Assembly: GCA_003864495.1 (NCBI GenBank)
Contig: ML133365.1
Span: 4,037,856 to 4,101,855 of the forward strand
Reading direction: 5' to 3'
Source: Nemopilema nomurai
Taxonomy: Eukaryota; Cnidaria; Scyphozoa; Rhizostomeae; Rhizostomatidae
Length of the DNA stretch: 64,000 nucleotides
Shown here: positions 25,607 to 40,600 of the stretch, piece by piece
Numbering within the stretch: the stretch's first letter is position 1
Layout: each line of letters begins with the position of its first letter
Program-made: the position numbers and the translations under genes
Notes under the pieces: model-generated
Database searches by the model: none
What the model saw: only the letters and a program-made list of their open reading frames with translations
Told to the model about the DNA's origin: nothing

Positions 25607-28600
25607 TCAAACGGGCGAATGGCAAAGCGGACAGGCCATGTGACTGCTGATCTCCTCCTCGTAGGCCTTGTGCTTGCACATGCGGCACATCCAGAATTGG
25701 TAGTCCATGAGAGGCCGGCCGCTGGCAATGCATGGGCTGAACTTCGTGTCGCAATTGGGGCAATACGTCGACCTGAATGCAACAGGGAAACAAGAGGTAA
25801 AACCATCAGAGTTAAAGAGGACTCACTGTAGGTTACAAATAGCTTTAGAATTTAGGAACTCGGTTTAGTGAACTTTGGAAACTAGTGAAAAGTGCCCGTT
25901 GCAAGAAGCTAAGTGGACTCTTCTTATATGGGTGTAACGCAGAAATCCTATATTCATGCATCTTTTCATCAAATAGTAGCGTTTCTAAGTTGCTTCTCTG
26001 AGATTCGCGCTTATTATGGTCAGCAAACAATCGAAATAGATACATATCTGTAGGTGGTGTGTGTATAATGGAGTGCGTCGCATTGCAGCACTTACCAGTC
26101 GGGAATTTGACTACTGCAGGAGGAGCATTCCACGATGTTTGGTCGACTGTCTTTTGGCGCGTGCCTAGGTGAAACGTAATCAACCTAGTTATACATTGCT
26201 TGGCTATCTCTAAAACGCAGACCGAGGCATGTCCACAGGGGAACTATGAAGAGGGCCTGCATCAATTGGAAAAACAATACGATACATCTTTACATGCTGC
26301 ATTCTTAAATACATTGCTTTTGTTTCATTACAGGACAGATATGACAACGGCATTTTATGTTGAAATGTACATCCTGTATAAAGATTCGTTATATCTTCTT
26401 ATCATTTTAAACTATTATATATCATATATGCCGATCAACGACAATCAATTTTGAAAAATCACAGAAAAATCGCTATGAAGTCTTATGCTTTACATCATGT
26501 GAAACTTTCTTATTATGTGAAACGTGACACAATCCACATAAGTCGGCTCTGATTCAGATTCGATGTCACACTGGACAAATCCAGGGTGACCAATGCCACT
26601 TGAGGAATGACGGTTAAACTCAAGTTGTACATTGGTGGCTAAATTTGCGAAACGTATTTGTCCAACGAAGAAATGGATTGAAATTACGTCATACTGTCTT
26701 TATATTGTGTCGCAAAATTTATGCAGTCCAGAATCAATACGGGCAACAACCTACTCAATGAATGAATGACAGCATCCCCCTTCAACCTTCCACAAATCAT
26801 TAAAAAACACATGCCTAAAGGCAGCGTCCATGATTGTCAGTTACGAGTTTTCAGAAGACAGAAAATCGACAGCTTACGAAGATAAACAGAAGCGCATCTT
26901 TATATTCATGTTGGGCGTGTGATTAATCTGATAAGGACAACTATCCTGCATGTGGGGCTGTCTGATTGAGACATGCCTGTGTAACGTATTACTGTCTTCT
27001 GTCTTAGAAAGTTTGAGAAAACAGAGACGATGTGAACGAGAAAAACATACTTTGTAAAAATTTCCAATGCTAGTTCTTCGTAGCGCTTTTGGTCATCCTT
27101 GGAACTTGAAAGCGTCTCTAGCTTGATAAACGCCTAAAAGGGAAAAGACATTTCACATGTCATCTGTTTCCTTATTTGAATATTTTTTACAAGCAGCAGC
27201 ATCGACTTCAGGCATTAAAAATGGAAACACCCTAGGCCCTTCAGAAACATCCTTGATTTAATAGCACTGTAAAGTTCAGCATGGTAGAATAACATTGCAT
27301 TCTAGATCAAATTTCTGAAAACAAATAGCATTAAAAAAGGGGTATATAACTTGTGAAGCATTCACCTTTGAGCAAACGCTAAACGCCTTGTTTGCGGAGG
27401 CAGCTAATGCCAGCAGCGAATAGGCATCGGTGGCATCAATAATATCTTCATAATCACTGAGGTGAATTGCCTGCGTTGACAGAAAACATTCCAGTAAGCA
27501 TGGACAAAACGGGACACTGCTGGATAAAGATCCAACTAAAGAGGGCAAGAAATCGATTTACTAAAGAACAAAACTAGGATGTTTTAAAAATTTTTAAATA
27601 ATACGAACTGCACAGATGAACCCTGGTAATACGGGTCTTAAATAGAAAGAAAATAATGGTTGAACTGAGATATCCGACTAGCCAGGGTATGGCTTTAAAG
27701 GGAGTTAGAGCCAAGGAAGGATTTAGGCACCATTTCCCAGGTTTGTTAAAAACAATTATGCATTATAAGGCTTGCTATTTAACAGTAAAATATTGTTTGT
27801 ACAGCAAACCAATTGAATTGCGCATGTATCCTTCCATACAAATACTTTTAATGGGACCTTCTTATCTATAAATGGGGGGGGGGGGTGAAAAATAATGGGG
27901 GTCAGAGAGGGGTTCTAAAGTTCAATGGCATGGGGTATGGGGTTAAGAGGGTTCGATACGATAAATTGGTACCTAGAGCATGCAAGATAACAATCGTGGG
28001 AAAGCATTATAAAGCCCTTAACATCATAACTTTCCCAGACGAGAAAACCATAAGAATAGCTGATAGGCCTGGGAATCTTGAAAACAAGGCTTAGGTCGGG
28101 ACAGTGTCATGACTGAATTACTGATGTAGTAATCAATCTGTCAGTCTGGTCTCAAGTATAGAAGGTTACATTTTCCCAAACGTATCTTCGCTCTATCTTG
28201 AAGAGGGTCACTAGGTCAATGGTCAATATGCTTGAATTTACACAGGGTCGCACGACATGCAAATGTTTAACAAAAACAAATCCCCCTTTAGGCGCTTACT
28301 GACAGTACTGGCATTAAGGAGGTGACACGAAAATAAAACTATTTGGATGGAAAAACTAGGTGCACATGGATTCATCAATGTCGATTCTATACCAAGCAAT
28401 CAAAGTTCGCCACTCCAAAGCTCACTACCACTGAGAAAATTCCTCTGCAAAATATCACAAGAAATGGCCACTTCCGTGAAACACAAGGTCTTGCATCCAA
28501 AAAATTCAAATAGATAATACTGATAAAGAGGGATGGTTGATTATATTGTAGATAGTTGAACTGTGGGGCAATCTGCTCTGTGTCAAGTGGTTTTGGTACC

Positions 28601-31600
28601 AAAGTGTTATCAGTCACAAAAAACTTTTGCAACTACAAATAACCAAAATTAATTGAACTGGCCCTTCGTCAGATTCCTTATAAATTGGCTAGCCATTTAG
28701 ATAACATGAACGGTTCATTTCGATTTTCATTAATGAGTTCTTTTTCGTCTGAAAGTTGAAACTGTGTGGAACTTAGTACTAGGTGGTAGCGTTCAGAGAC
28801 CAGACCAGTACCTTTGTGGCTGGAAACTTGCATCGTTCCGCCCAACAATGTACTGAGGCAAATTAAGCAGCAACGAGTGTTCGGTTTCCACTAGTGATTC
28901 TATGGAAACTGGGATAAGCAACATCCGAGGGTTTTTCACTTCAGAAACAATAAATTGGTTTGCGAGTAACCCTTGAGAGTGAAAATAACCAGGATATTCG
29001 AAAATACGAGAGCCCTATCTTTCAAAACATAAGGGCGAACATAGTTTTTGAGTGAGGAGTCTATTCCAACAAATTTTAATTTGTTACTGGCATTGTTAAT
29101 TCTCTTATGTAAGGACCCCTTGAGTTAACCTCGTCAGACAGGGAATTGACTAAGGTACACCTTCATTCAATAAGATCTGAATCATAGGATATTTGACTTG
29201 GCTTACTGTTCTTAAGGCATCCTCTGGCCGTCCTTCGTACAACTGTTTCTGGGCTAACAAATAGAAGTGGAACGCCTGCAAATAAAATAATGTTCTTTTT
29301 TCACGTTCAACCTTGCCTACACGTGTCTGCGAGCATAAATAACGAACTTAATAACAATGACAATGAAAAGAACTGTTCAACTGCATCATTCACGGCGAAG
29401 CACCAAGACCCTGAAACAACATCCTAACAACAAACCAAAGCAGAGTTTGAATGTCCAAAGATTACTCGGTCCCTCGTTGCATTGGCGCAAACAATTGGAC
29501 CTACTGCTGGCCTACCTCTGCCCCCCTCCATGCATTGTCTATAACAATGATGTCACTTGTTGACCTGTCCTCCTCCAGAAGCCCCGCCAACGCAGAGGTA
29601 GCATCGGCTTTGCGGCTGCTCTTGCCATTGTCCGGTAGGCCCTTCTGCGAATTCTTCTTCACATGTTCATGGTGCGCCTCAATCTGCCAGTGCAAAGGAA
29701 TATCAGCATGTTTGTGAGAAATCTTTTACAGGTTCAACCGAGCAGGATAGCCTTGTATTTCAGAGGTATGGGACTAGGGCTTTGATGACGTCAGAAAATG
29801 AAAACTATTGCTGGTCAGCTTGAAGAATTTCACTTAGAATGTTTCGTAAATCTTGAAAGATATTTAACTACGTAAATAGACAATTCGCGGGCGAAATGCC
29901 GTTTGTATCTTATGTAAAGTATAATGTCATACTTTAGGGGGCGGCTTCGGGTGGATCACTAAGTCAGCTGTCTGTATCTCTTAGCTGGAATCGTTAAGTG
30001 ACAACAACGCAACAAATATCATGACATAGCTAATGCAACGAACTCCCAGAATACAAACAAAGTCATACCAGTAAAGCTGCCAAAACGTAAAGCTTCTTAG
30101 ACCTGGAAGGATTCGTTCTAGTCTTTGAATTTTCTTCCGCCAGCTTTGAAAAGATAGCAATGAAAAGCAATGATGAAAATGGAAAAGCAATTATAGGTGC
30201 AAATGAGCATCAGTGCTATAACATAAATGCATAAGTGCATCCAACGATTTGCTCTTACAATCTCAGCTGTTGTACGTCCAAAGCCAAAACATTGTGATAC
30301 CATGGTCATTTGTTCATCTACCAACTTAAAGTTTCATTTCAACCCCAGGTAGCCCCAGATAAACCCAGGCAATTGTTATTGGTTGCCTTGTAGAGTTGTT
30401 TGAAATCATGTAATGATTGACGCTTGCAAGCTTTTCAGAGAAAATGAAGACGCATAACTCACCTGGAACAAAAGCTTTGCTGCGGCAATGAAGTTGTTTG
30501 CTTTTCGGTATCTTTGGCAATGTTAAAGAAACATGGCCTGAGATGATGCTACCAAACCAGAAATTTTATAAATATTCTCAAAATCATTTCATCGCTTGAG
30601 CTACGCGCAATTATATTAATGCACTGTTGTTACGTATATTTGCAATACAAAAAGCCATACGTAACGTTTTCGTAACAGAGTAATTTTAGTCATCTCAAGC
30701 ACGAAAAAAGCAAGCAGCTTATATGAAAAAACATACAGCTCATTAGAAGAAGAGTACTGCTTACAAGTAGAAGAATGCAGCTCAGAAGAAGAAGAATATA
30801 GCTCACAAGAAGAAGAATACTGCTTACAAGAAGAAGAATGCAGCTCATGAGAAGAAGCCTACATCTCATAAAAAGAAGGATACAGCTCAATAGCCTCAAG
30901 TCTCTTGTTTTCCTCCAGCAGGTGCGATGCATACTTTGCTAGAAGAGAATCGATCTCCTTTACATTATGCTGCTTGGCCAGGCTAATAGCCAGATCCCAT
31001 TGGTTGAGGAGGACACAGCAGTCGATGGCCTCCTTTACTTTCCCACACTTCTCGAATGCTCGCACGGCTTGCTCGCAGAGACCCACTGATACAAACATAT
31101 CCGCAACAGACTAAAAAGCAATAAACAAGTCTTACATTGACTGCTTTAAGATCCTCTGTTACACACATGCACAAAAGCATCAAATATTGGGCATATCAAG
31201 CACATACCTGAACCAAAATTTTAAAACGGATCTCTTTGAACTAAAATTATGTCTTAAGAAGCTTCAATTTGGATATTCAATGTTCCATAATTGGGCAGCA
31301 TTAATGAAAAAACTATAAGAGAACTAATGCAATATTGGTACTTTTGGCTTCCGAAGAAACAGCAGAAGAGAATGTTTCCCGGAGCAGAATCAAGTACTCG
31401 GACAACATACGGTGAGCATTTTGTGGTTGTCAGGAAGAGTGTTAACGAGCTTCTCAAGGCCGTCATAGTCTTCGAGCATGTAGTATGACTCTGCAAGCCG
31501 TTCTTCGTTTCGACCTTCTACGTAATAGGTGACTGCGTTCTGCCATTTTTGTCGGTCCGCGTAATAGTCACCAATGCAGTTCCACGCCTTCTCCAACAGC

Positions 31601-34600
31601 TTGTCATCTACAAGCAAAAAAACGAGATTTTTTCTTGATGATGATGATGCAAGAAACTACAAACAAAAATAGAAGGAAGATGATAGAAAGAAGAAAACCT
31701 CGCTTTAAAATTAAACTGGGCAAATCATCAAATTAGATACCTCGTGGATCTTTCATCCCAAAAATATGTCCGTAAAGGTCAGAGATGACTTCTTATCAAC
31801 AAATTTGTATAGCGCAAAAGGAAATGCAAAGATGGAGGCAACACGTACCACCACCACCACCGGATTTTATCAGCTGCACCACTCTGAACCAGTCGCCCAG
31901 TTTCATCCGCAGATCCACAGCCAGATCTCTACACAATTAAAAAACCATAAATGTTTAGCAGAAGTCAAAACTAATAAACTAACAATTACTTGATAAAACA
32001 AAACAGCTGAAGCAAGAATTTCTATTCAAAGCATAAATGTTCTTTAATTCGGTATCAAACAAGTATTGCTAATATGTTATACGATCGTCGATGAAAACGT
32101 GAAAGAGTGAATTACCTTCTGTCCATATCAATATAAATACGCTCTGCTTCTTCGTATCTCTGGAAATATGCCGCAATTTCTGCAGACTTTTTCATTTCAC
32201 TCTGGTTCAAAAGATCAAAAATGAGGGTTACCCTGGATGAAACTATAAAAATCTAATCTAAAAATGTATACCAACTTTTTATCAAAAGAACATGAGTTTC
32301 TGTACCAAGTTAAAAACAAGTTACAATTGGATCTGAAAATAGCAAAGACTAATGATTTGATTAAAGAATGCGCGATGCATCCATGCCACGGCACTAGCAA
32401 AAGTTTTTTTAGCTGATTTTCAGTCCAAATGCTTTTTGAATTCTGAGTTATCCTGGGTCAGATTCAAATTACTATGATTTTACGAGCTATTCTGGTTACA
32501 ATCTTGAAATATTCGATAATGAATCAATGTAGCTTAAACAGTTGGTTATTTTGACAGAATATTAGCTACAAATTGGAAGTGATTTGAAAAATAGAATTCA
32601 ACTTCAAAGATAGCAGCCAGGTATAAGCGAAGAGCGAAAAATGCTTACATCAAGCTTTGCTATCCTCTTTGTAAACTTGATTCCTTGGTAGTCTTGGCAT
32701 CGAACGAATGCCTTCTCAGCAACTTCAAGGTCCTGCCTCCCGAGGGCAGCCTCCGCCAGCAACCTCCTGCAGAGATATGACTTCAAATTGAGATACAAGA
32801 TTTGAGATACTGAGCTTCTAGCCTGTAGCAGTTCTTCACAATGATGATTTTAAGTGATGGTGGAGATTTCGGGACTTAAAGGTTGAAGATTTTTATGAAC
32901 TTACCAAAGTCTCGGGTGGGAATTCTCCAGTATAAATTGGTATGCATCCTCAATGCCAACTTTCTCAAGCAGATCTCGTGTGTCTCGAAGGGACTAAAAA
33001 CATCTTGAGTTAGTTAAACGAAAGAAACACGCCTCATTGAGCAGAATAGATTCTATATCTACTTCGAAAGAAGAAGTCAAGCATTCGCACAGCAATTAAG
33101 ATATAGTGACGGAGCATTTGACAAGTTTTCCGTTAAATCTCCAGCGTTTTCAAACAATTTCGTGGCTAAGAAGAAAATCAGTTGCACCGACATTGGTAAA
33201 AAAATCAGACTGCCCGCATGGACCGCCTTGAGAAAGGTTTCTTGAAGCCTGAGTAAGGGAAGGCTTCAGACCACACCAACCATCACTTTTCGGACAAATA
33301 CAATACAATGCTCCACCTATATTTGACTACCTTGCTTTACAGTGTTCGACTACCTTGTTTTTGTATGATATAACTTCAGCCTCACCTTTGTTTCGAAGTC
33401 GATGAGATTCTCTCTAGCTGGGTTGGCTGGATCCTGCAAAAAAACAAATCTACAATCAAAACAGGTAAGGCCTGACCATTTTTGTAAACATTTCCATGTT
33501 TTGATCACCAATTTGCAGTATCCAACCTGATGAATAGTTTGAAACTCTTTAAGCCCTGACCAAGGTAATTCCAGTGATGAGGAATACTATAATCAAATTT
33601 GATGGCATCTGAGTCATTACAGCAAAGTACAGGTGACTATTTATTGGCATGAAGATTATACGCATTTAGTATAGCAGAGCAGGGTAACATTGGAAATACA
33701 GCCAGGTACCTTCATCACTTCATCCAACAGGACTGACTTTATTTGCAGGTCGTTGAATTGACAAATGTACCCAGACGACAAAATTGGCTCCTAAAAATGT
33801 GAAGCAAACAAATGCGAGGGAGATGAAGAATACAGAGACATCCTGTTGCCTATGACCATTCAATTGCTCTATAGTAAGCCGAGGGCTGAAAGATGAAATC
33901 GTGAAAAAGGAACAAGCAATCTTACCTCTGGATCTAAACTTCTGAAGACATACATTCGCGTCTTTTCCATCATCGCAAAAAGTTCCGGATTATCCTGCAA
34001 AAGTGTATCACCTTTTAAATTAACGTGAAACTGAGCTGCAGTAATGGGATGTAGAAGGTAAGAATTTAAAATTAACAAATGGTGTAAATAAATTGAGAAG
34101 TGTTGACATACCTCAGCCCACTTCATGTCCCAAACATCTTTTCTCTCAAATTTGAGGTGCTCTCCAAGGGTCGTATCTCCCGATGAATCTGTTTTCTTTG
34201 CTGTCTAGAAATTTTTTTAAGCAAGAAAATCTGAAAACAGCTTCTAGTGCTACAGGACTTTAAATGAAAAAATTACAATAAAACAGTGAAATGTGAAGTA
34301 AGCATTCGAACGATGGCTAAGGAAAGAGTGTTGCGGGAAAGATGCACTGGTATTGAATTCAGTCAATTATACCAAATTTGGTGGATTGTGAAGAATAGAA
34401 GTTTGCCATATTGCTTATGGATTGCACTAATAAAATACTTGGCATCACAAGAGATGAAGCGGACTATAGGTAAAAACTATTTGAATAAAAGCAGTTTTCA
34501 AATCAAATATAATGTTGCACAATGAACTGTATATACTTTAATAAAAAAAATAAATGTCTAAAGCCCTCGTATTGTGTTGCAAAATAAGAAACTAGACGGG

Positions 34601-37600
34601 CAGGTATAACAGCTTTGAATATAGGACCAGCGCAGAGCACCCAAATTTATATGTTAAATGTACATTTGGTAAAGACTTTTGATAAATTGTCGAATTTAGT
34701 TAATCAAACTAATAAATAAAGAGACTCACCAGGTCAAAGAATGTTAGAACTCCAGCAATATCGATAATGGCAAGGCGACTGAAAGAAATATAAAAACTTT
34801 GAGTACACCAAACAAGAATTAAGCAATTCTAACCAACAGAATAGGGCGTTCACCTTTTAAAATTCTGGCGCTCTTTTGAAGGGGAACAAAGGTACTTAAT
34901 TCAACGTCATGGGGTTCACGGATGTCACAAATTAGAGCCCCAGATTATCTTCCCTTGATAAAGGACTACAAAATAAGATCCGGATCGGATCCAAAAGAGT
35001 ACGGATAGCCCTTGCGTTTACACGGGAACTGGTGGATCCGTATACTTTTGGATCCGCTATCTGAACACTTTTGGGATCGCTTTCAGAGGTGATCCCGTAT
35101 GGATCCGATCTGGTCTAGGTCTCGTGTAAACGGGGTCCAAGACAGCTTCGAATCGAGATGTATAGAATTTTCAGGGTTGTTGGTGTGTCGAGACTACAGG
35201 AAAATTAACTAGCCCAATACAACAAACTTTACATACCTAGACGAACAGTTCAGTGACATTTGGAAAGGTCTGCAGTTCAAAACATGTTTCATCTCCAGGC
35301 CTAGCTTCGGCAGTGAATACCGGTGAATGGTGCCTGATTCACGGCCCTAAAGAAACAAAAATAGCAGCTTCGTAGGATCATGGTATCTTGAAGGGGAGAC
35401 CATTACAAGTTGATGACATAATTAATTTATCAACAGAGAGCTAGGGGTTATTGTTGCTGTTGAGCGGAAAAGAGGCAGTACTTACAATGATGAGCACTTT
35501 ATCAGACGCGCAGATGCAGCACACTGGGTCATTGGTGGGCTGCAATTAAGCATATGGAAATCATAATGGTAGACATAAGGCAAGCAGAAACAGGTCTGTT
35601 GGCAAAGAGCCTCGCCATAATGGTTCGAAATATGGCTGCATTTTCTTGAAGGTTCGTCGACGAAGATTCTCATTCAAGATGAACTTCGCTAAAACGTTGC
35701 AAATGATAAATACTGACTTTTAAAAAGGCGAAGAAATCATTGCCATGGGTTCTAATTTAACTTTCCAAACAAAGTTTGAAGTGAATAGTGATAGCAGGTC
35801 ACAATTCCATTACAAAAAAAGCTTCAGTTAATAAATTGAAGCCTTGCATTATTGTAGAAATAGTTTCTTAGCAAATAAATTAAAGCAATATAGCTCATGG
35901 TAGGTTTTTATAGCAAGCAGTGATTCAAGTAAACCTTCAGATTCATATATTATTGAAAGAATACCAAAATCTTTAGCTGGAAAGATCAAAACCACGTGCA
36001 TTTCAGCTCTATCTAGTACAGTTAATGAAGGGACAGCTGCAATAGGCCGGTGTAAGTCGACAAGAGACATAGATTGTGGATGCCTTTAAGAAATTAAAGA
36101 TTGACTGCAGTCTAGCAAAATCTCCTTGACCTACAACTATTGCTAAAAACACCTGTAGCATATGACCGAAATCATTTAGGATAAGAAGAATGAGATGCTA
36201 TGAAATATGATTTGGCAGGCATTGTTAAACTAGACTGTGTGCAAAAGAACTGACCGATAATGCTCGCCGGTAGTCGACAGCACCTTCACCAGCACCAGAG
36301 GGTACATCGTCGATGTGATAAAGCCTTGAAAGAGATTTCAAAGACAACTCATAGACCAATATGGGATAATAAGACACTACAACTACAACAAATGAGAAAA
36401 TGTAAACCTGTCTTTTGGCCTAGTTATTAACAAGTGACATGTTTGGTGGGAGAAAGGCTACTAGCAGCAGAGAAAACGGTGCAATCAGCAGATGAATTTA
36501 GGCCAAGCAAAAATGCACTGACCGTTCTGAACCTTCCTTTCTGCCTAGCTTGTTGGTACCAGATTGCAATTCGAGCGTAGTCAGCTTCTTCAAACTCTTG
36601 TATTGCCAAGCATAGAAGGCCTCCTTCGAAGAGGCGATGACGCTGTTGACTGTCATTGTCACGTACACCGGTTCTAAGCAAAAAGATCTCATTTAGTCAA
36701 CTTCAAGTTGAGCTTTCAAACATGTCCAGTAAACAGAGAAAACAGTGATTTGCAGCCAAAATATTAAATCTATACAATCCCTCTATTGAAAAAATGAGAC
36801 TTTTTCTCTGCTTTGATATCCGTATTAACACGCAGACAGAGAAAGGGCACTAACGTTACAGGAAGGGCAGAAAGGGTACTAGAATTTCCTTAAAATTCCT
36901 TCTAATATGGAGAGGAATACAAAGATAATTTTCAGTTGCATTGCTATTCGCATTCCAGAGACCGTTAGGAGAAAAACTCAGCACCTTATAGATATTTGGC
37001 TAAAGTGTAACATGTTGTGCTTATGACACTCCATCATTCTAAACAATTTTCATGTGTGATGTGGGTGTCATCCAAGCTTGCCCTTCACAACTTTCAAAGA
37101 CAATTATAATCGATAACTCTTGGTTCTAAAAGCAAATTATCACTTAATACCTTATTGAAGAAAAATATTGATGGAAAAAAAGTTGCAAAATGTACAGTTT
37201 ATTCAATAGAATGTGTTAAAATGAACCCATTTTGAACGTACCAATATCTATGTATCTTGAGTCGAGGGGTGTCCCAATGGCATTGCACAACACGAGCACA
37301 TACTTCAAAGAAAAGTTACATGATTTACAAAACGTGCTCAAATGAATATATCTACATAAAATGAAAATTTTGTCCACTGTCCATAGATCTAGGAGCAAGA
37401 GACATCATGCTACCAATGGCAGAAGGTCCGTTTAGTGGATGGTAAATGTCCTTGCTTCATGGCAGTATACTTTATGTATACAGGCTTGGTGATACATAAA
37501 AGCGGGTATCTAAAGTTCAAAGCTCCTAAGCAAAACAGCAAAGCATTATGATAGTTAAAGTATCACCAGCTGGACAATGCTACAGTTACCTTGAAAACCA

Positions 37601-40600
37601 ATGACTGATGATGCTTTTGAGAGTAAATTTAAAACGCACCTGGCCAGTTGAGTCATCCGCCTTGGTAGACAAGACGCAGTGGTTGGCAGCAGCGCTGATG
37701 CTAAGGAGATTCTTCACGTATTTCACGTAGCGCTAGAATTAAGGTGGTAACGCCTATCAGTTCTAGCGACTATGTTGGCACGGTGACTATAAGAGGCGAC
37801 AAAAAAAGTTAAAGTGACAAAAGCATCACTTTACCCACCTCGTTGGTCTTAGTGTCCCAAAATACCACACAGTATTCGGCTCTGTCAGGCTTTGTATAAG
37901 CGTAAACAACTGTATTTGCGAAATAGCCCCACTGAAAAATGACACGAGGAAGAAGGTTCAAACGATGCACAAGAAATGACATAGCGATTCACAAATACAA
38001 GCGATAAACAAGCAAAATGTAGAAAATTTCATCTAGTGGTTTAAAATCAGTTCCAAAGCTAGACAGCAGTTCAAAAACGTAAAGCTGTTTAAAAAATTAA
38101 TCATTTGTTCTTTTATGAGGAATAATTTCTCTACTTTTGCTTTGTCAGTGAATTAAAATCATATTTAGATTCTTTATCAACTACCACTCCTACTATCATC
38201 AACAACTAATTCGCTACAAACCTTGTAATCCGGTCGAATGTTGGCGAAATAGATAAACGAGTCAACAGCGAGTGAGATACGCAAACTTCCGCCTTCCCAG
38301 GACAATGCCTTCAGATCCTTTCCTGGAACCTTTAGCGTCCGCAAATGCTCGCCGAAAGGTGTGTAAAACTGAACAATGTTTACTTCCTTATCTTGATTGA
38401 CCACTCTCTGAGAACCACCAATGGCGAGAACTGAGCCACAATGATTCCACTGAACACTTGAAATAGCCATGCCAGTATCTATCAAAATGGGCGACTCGTC
38501 CATGTCGTGTCGCATGATCTGACTTCTGCCATTGTCAAAGCAAACAGCAAGACAGGGACAGTTTGGCTCAGTATACCCATATGAGCCATCATACCTACAA
38601 GATATAAAGAAGGTCTAGATCATTAGATGTCATGCATTCTGTTTCATTGCATTTCCTCACTCTTTACACACCGCGCCTGCCATTAAGATGCAACTCCAAG
38701 CAAAGTTCTATTTTGCCTCGGCTATTCAGTTAGCAGCACTTTTCAGATGTCATTGTAAGTAACATAAAGCCTCAAGAAATTTAAAAACACTATCAATCAT
38801 TACTTCAACTTCCAGTGCTAATTTTTTAAAAAGTTAGAATGAAAACTGAGTATATAGTCCAAAAGTATATAAGTTCAAATCAAAAATAGGTAGTAAAGGA
38901 AATGAGTAACATTAATATCTCACCATTCCAGGCCAGCCACTCTAACTGCACCAGTAACGTTTGACAAACAGTAAGATGTCAGCTTACCCTACAAAAACAA
39001 ACCTATATTCAAAACAAAGAAAAATGATATAAAATTTTCTTTTAATGTTTGAGATTCCTATAAATAAAATAAGAATTCCATCTTACTGATTTTCACATGC
39101 TTCACAATTTTCTCCTAAACCCCTTATTGGAAAAGGAGTGAACCAAAGCATTGTTCTTAACCCCCTTGCATGTATGACCATGCTGTAAGGAAAAGTGTCA
39201 CAAAGTTAATAAGAACACAAAATATTTGAGAACCCCCTCTACTGTACTAGAACTCCTGATCTCAATTCATCTTTGAATTATCAAAATGCCTTAGGTACAC
39301 TTCTTAGGATCACCTTTTAAAATTTGCATTAGAAATAGAGTAACATACCATCATGTTTCCAATGTTGTCATATATATGAATCTCCCCATTTGTTATTCCA
39401 AATAAGATTGTTTTCCCGTCTGGTGACCACTGCAGAAAAAAAAATTCAAGGAAAAATAATTCAAAACAAAAGCATGAACAATTGAGTCTATCCATTAAAT
39501 CTAAATAAATATATGAAACTTTAGTTGATGTGATCTATACTGGCCTATCAATTAAAGGGTTTTGCTTATGGTGTAGATAAAAACACAATTGTAACAAAAT
39601 CTTACAAACCTAGCTTGAAATAAAGTTTGAAATTGCATTAGAAAAAATGTTTGTCTTTATTAGAAAAGCATAAATCAATAATGTACCTCCACATGAGAAA
39701 GTTGGACATTTTTCAATTCTTTTCCCCAAATTCTATTTCCATCAACTGAACCAAGAATAACAGCACCTAAACAATTCAGAAACATTAACAATAACATGAT
39801 GTGTTACTTTGCACTAAAAAAACATAGATTTCCATTATTTTTGTTGACTTCTGTTTTTGAAATTCAAGAGCTACTAACCATCTTCGTAAATGATGCAAAT
39901 TTTTTGCCCATCAGCATTCCATTTCATGTCGCGGACAACACTTTTGTTTCTATTGTTAATCATTTCTTCATACCAGACACCTGTAAAAAGAAAACCAGCA
40001 GATCAAAACAATTTGCTGCAAATTGTTCAAGCTATTCAATTAACTAATAAAAGTTGGCAACAATTAATGAAACTATATAGATTGATAATTTATAGTTTAA
40101 GGATAAGTGTAACATGGGGAACAAAGTCAAGACTTACCCTTGTACAGAATCCAGACAATAATTAGGCCATATTGATCACTTGTTGTTAACTTTTGAAAGT
40201 GTTCATTCCAGGTTACCACTTGAACAGCACCTTAAGTTGGGAAGCAAAAAAAGAATGACAAATCTAAAGCATTTTCACCAAAATCAGGATAATTTTTTTG
40301 TCAAAGAAGAAAGGAAAGAAACTTTTCCTAAAAATTTCCTTGCAATCAAAACAATGCCAATTGCAATCACATTGTGGTTTTTGTCATAAATGCTTCTGTT
40401 ATAAGTGCTTACAAAATATAGAATGAAGAAGCATTGCAATATGTTGAAATAAAAAGTGGCTGTTCACAAACTCTTTCATTTTACACATCATACAGCATTT
40501 AAAATTCTGGTTATGATCTAGATCTGATTATAATCAAATTCTGCATAATGCTATAACCTACCACTGTGCCCTTCCAGGGTTTGATTCATGGACAGATTAC

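Noticed and set aside
25495..25831. Several open frames on both strands at the 3' end of WDR35
   Set aside because: Only the minus frame ending at 25607 gives the zinc-ribbon CPLCHSPV; the others are shadows.
30690..30932. Leu/Ser-rich minus-strand frame resembling a membrane protein
   Set aside because: It is the translation of the 21-bp minisatellite and has no independent support.
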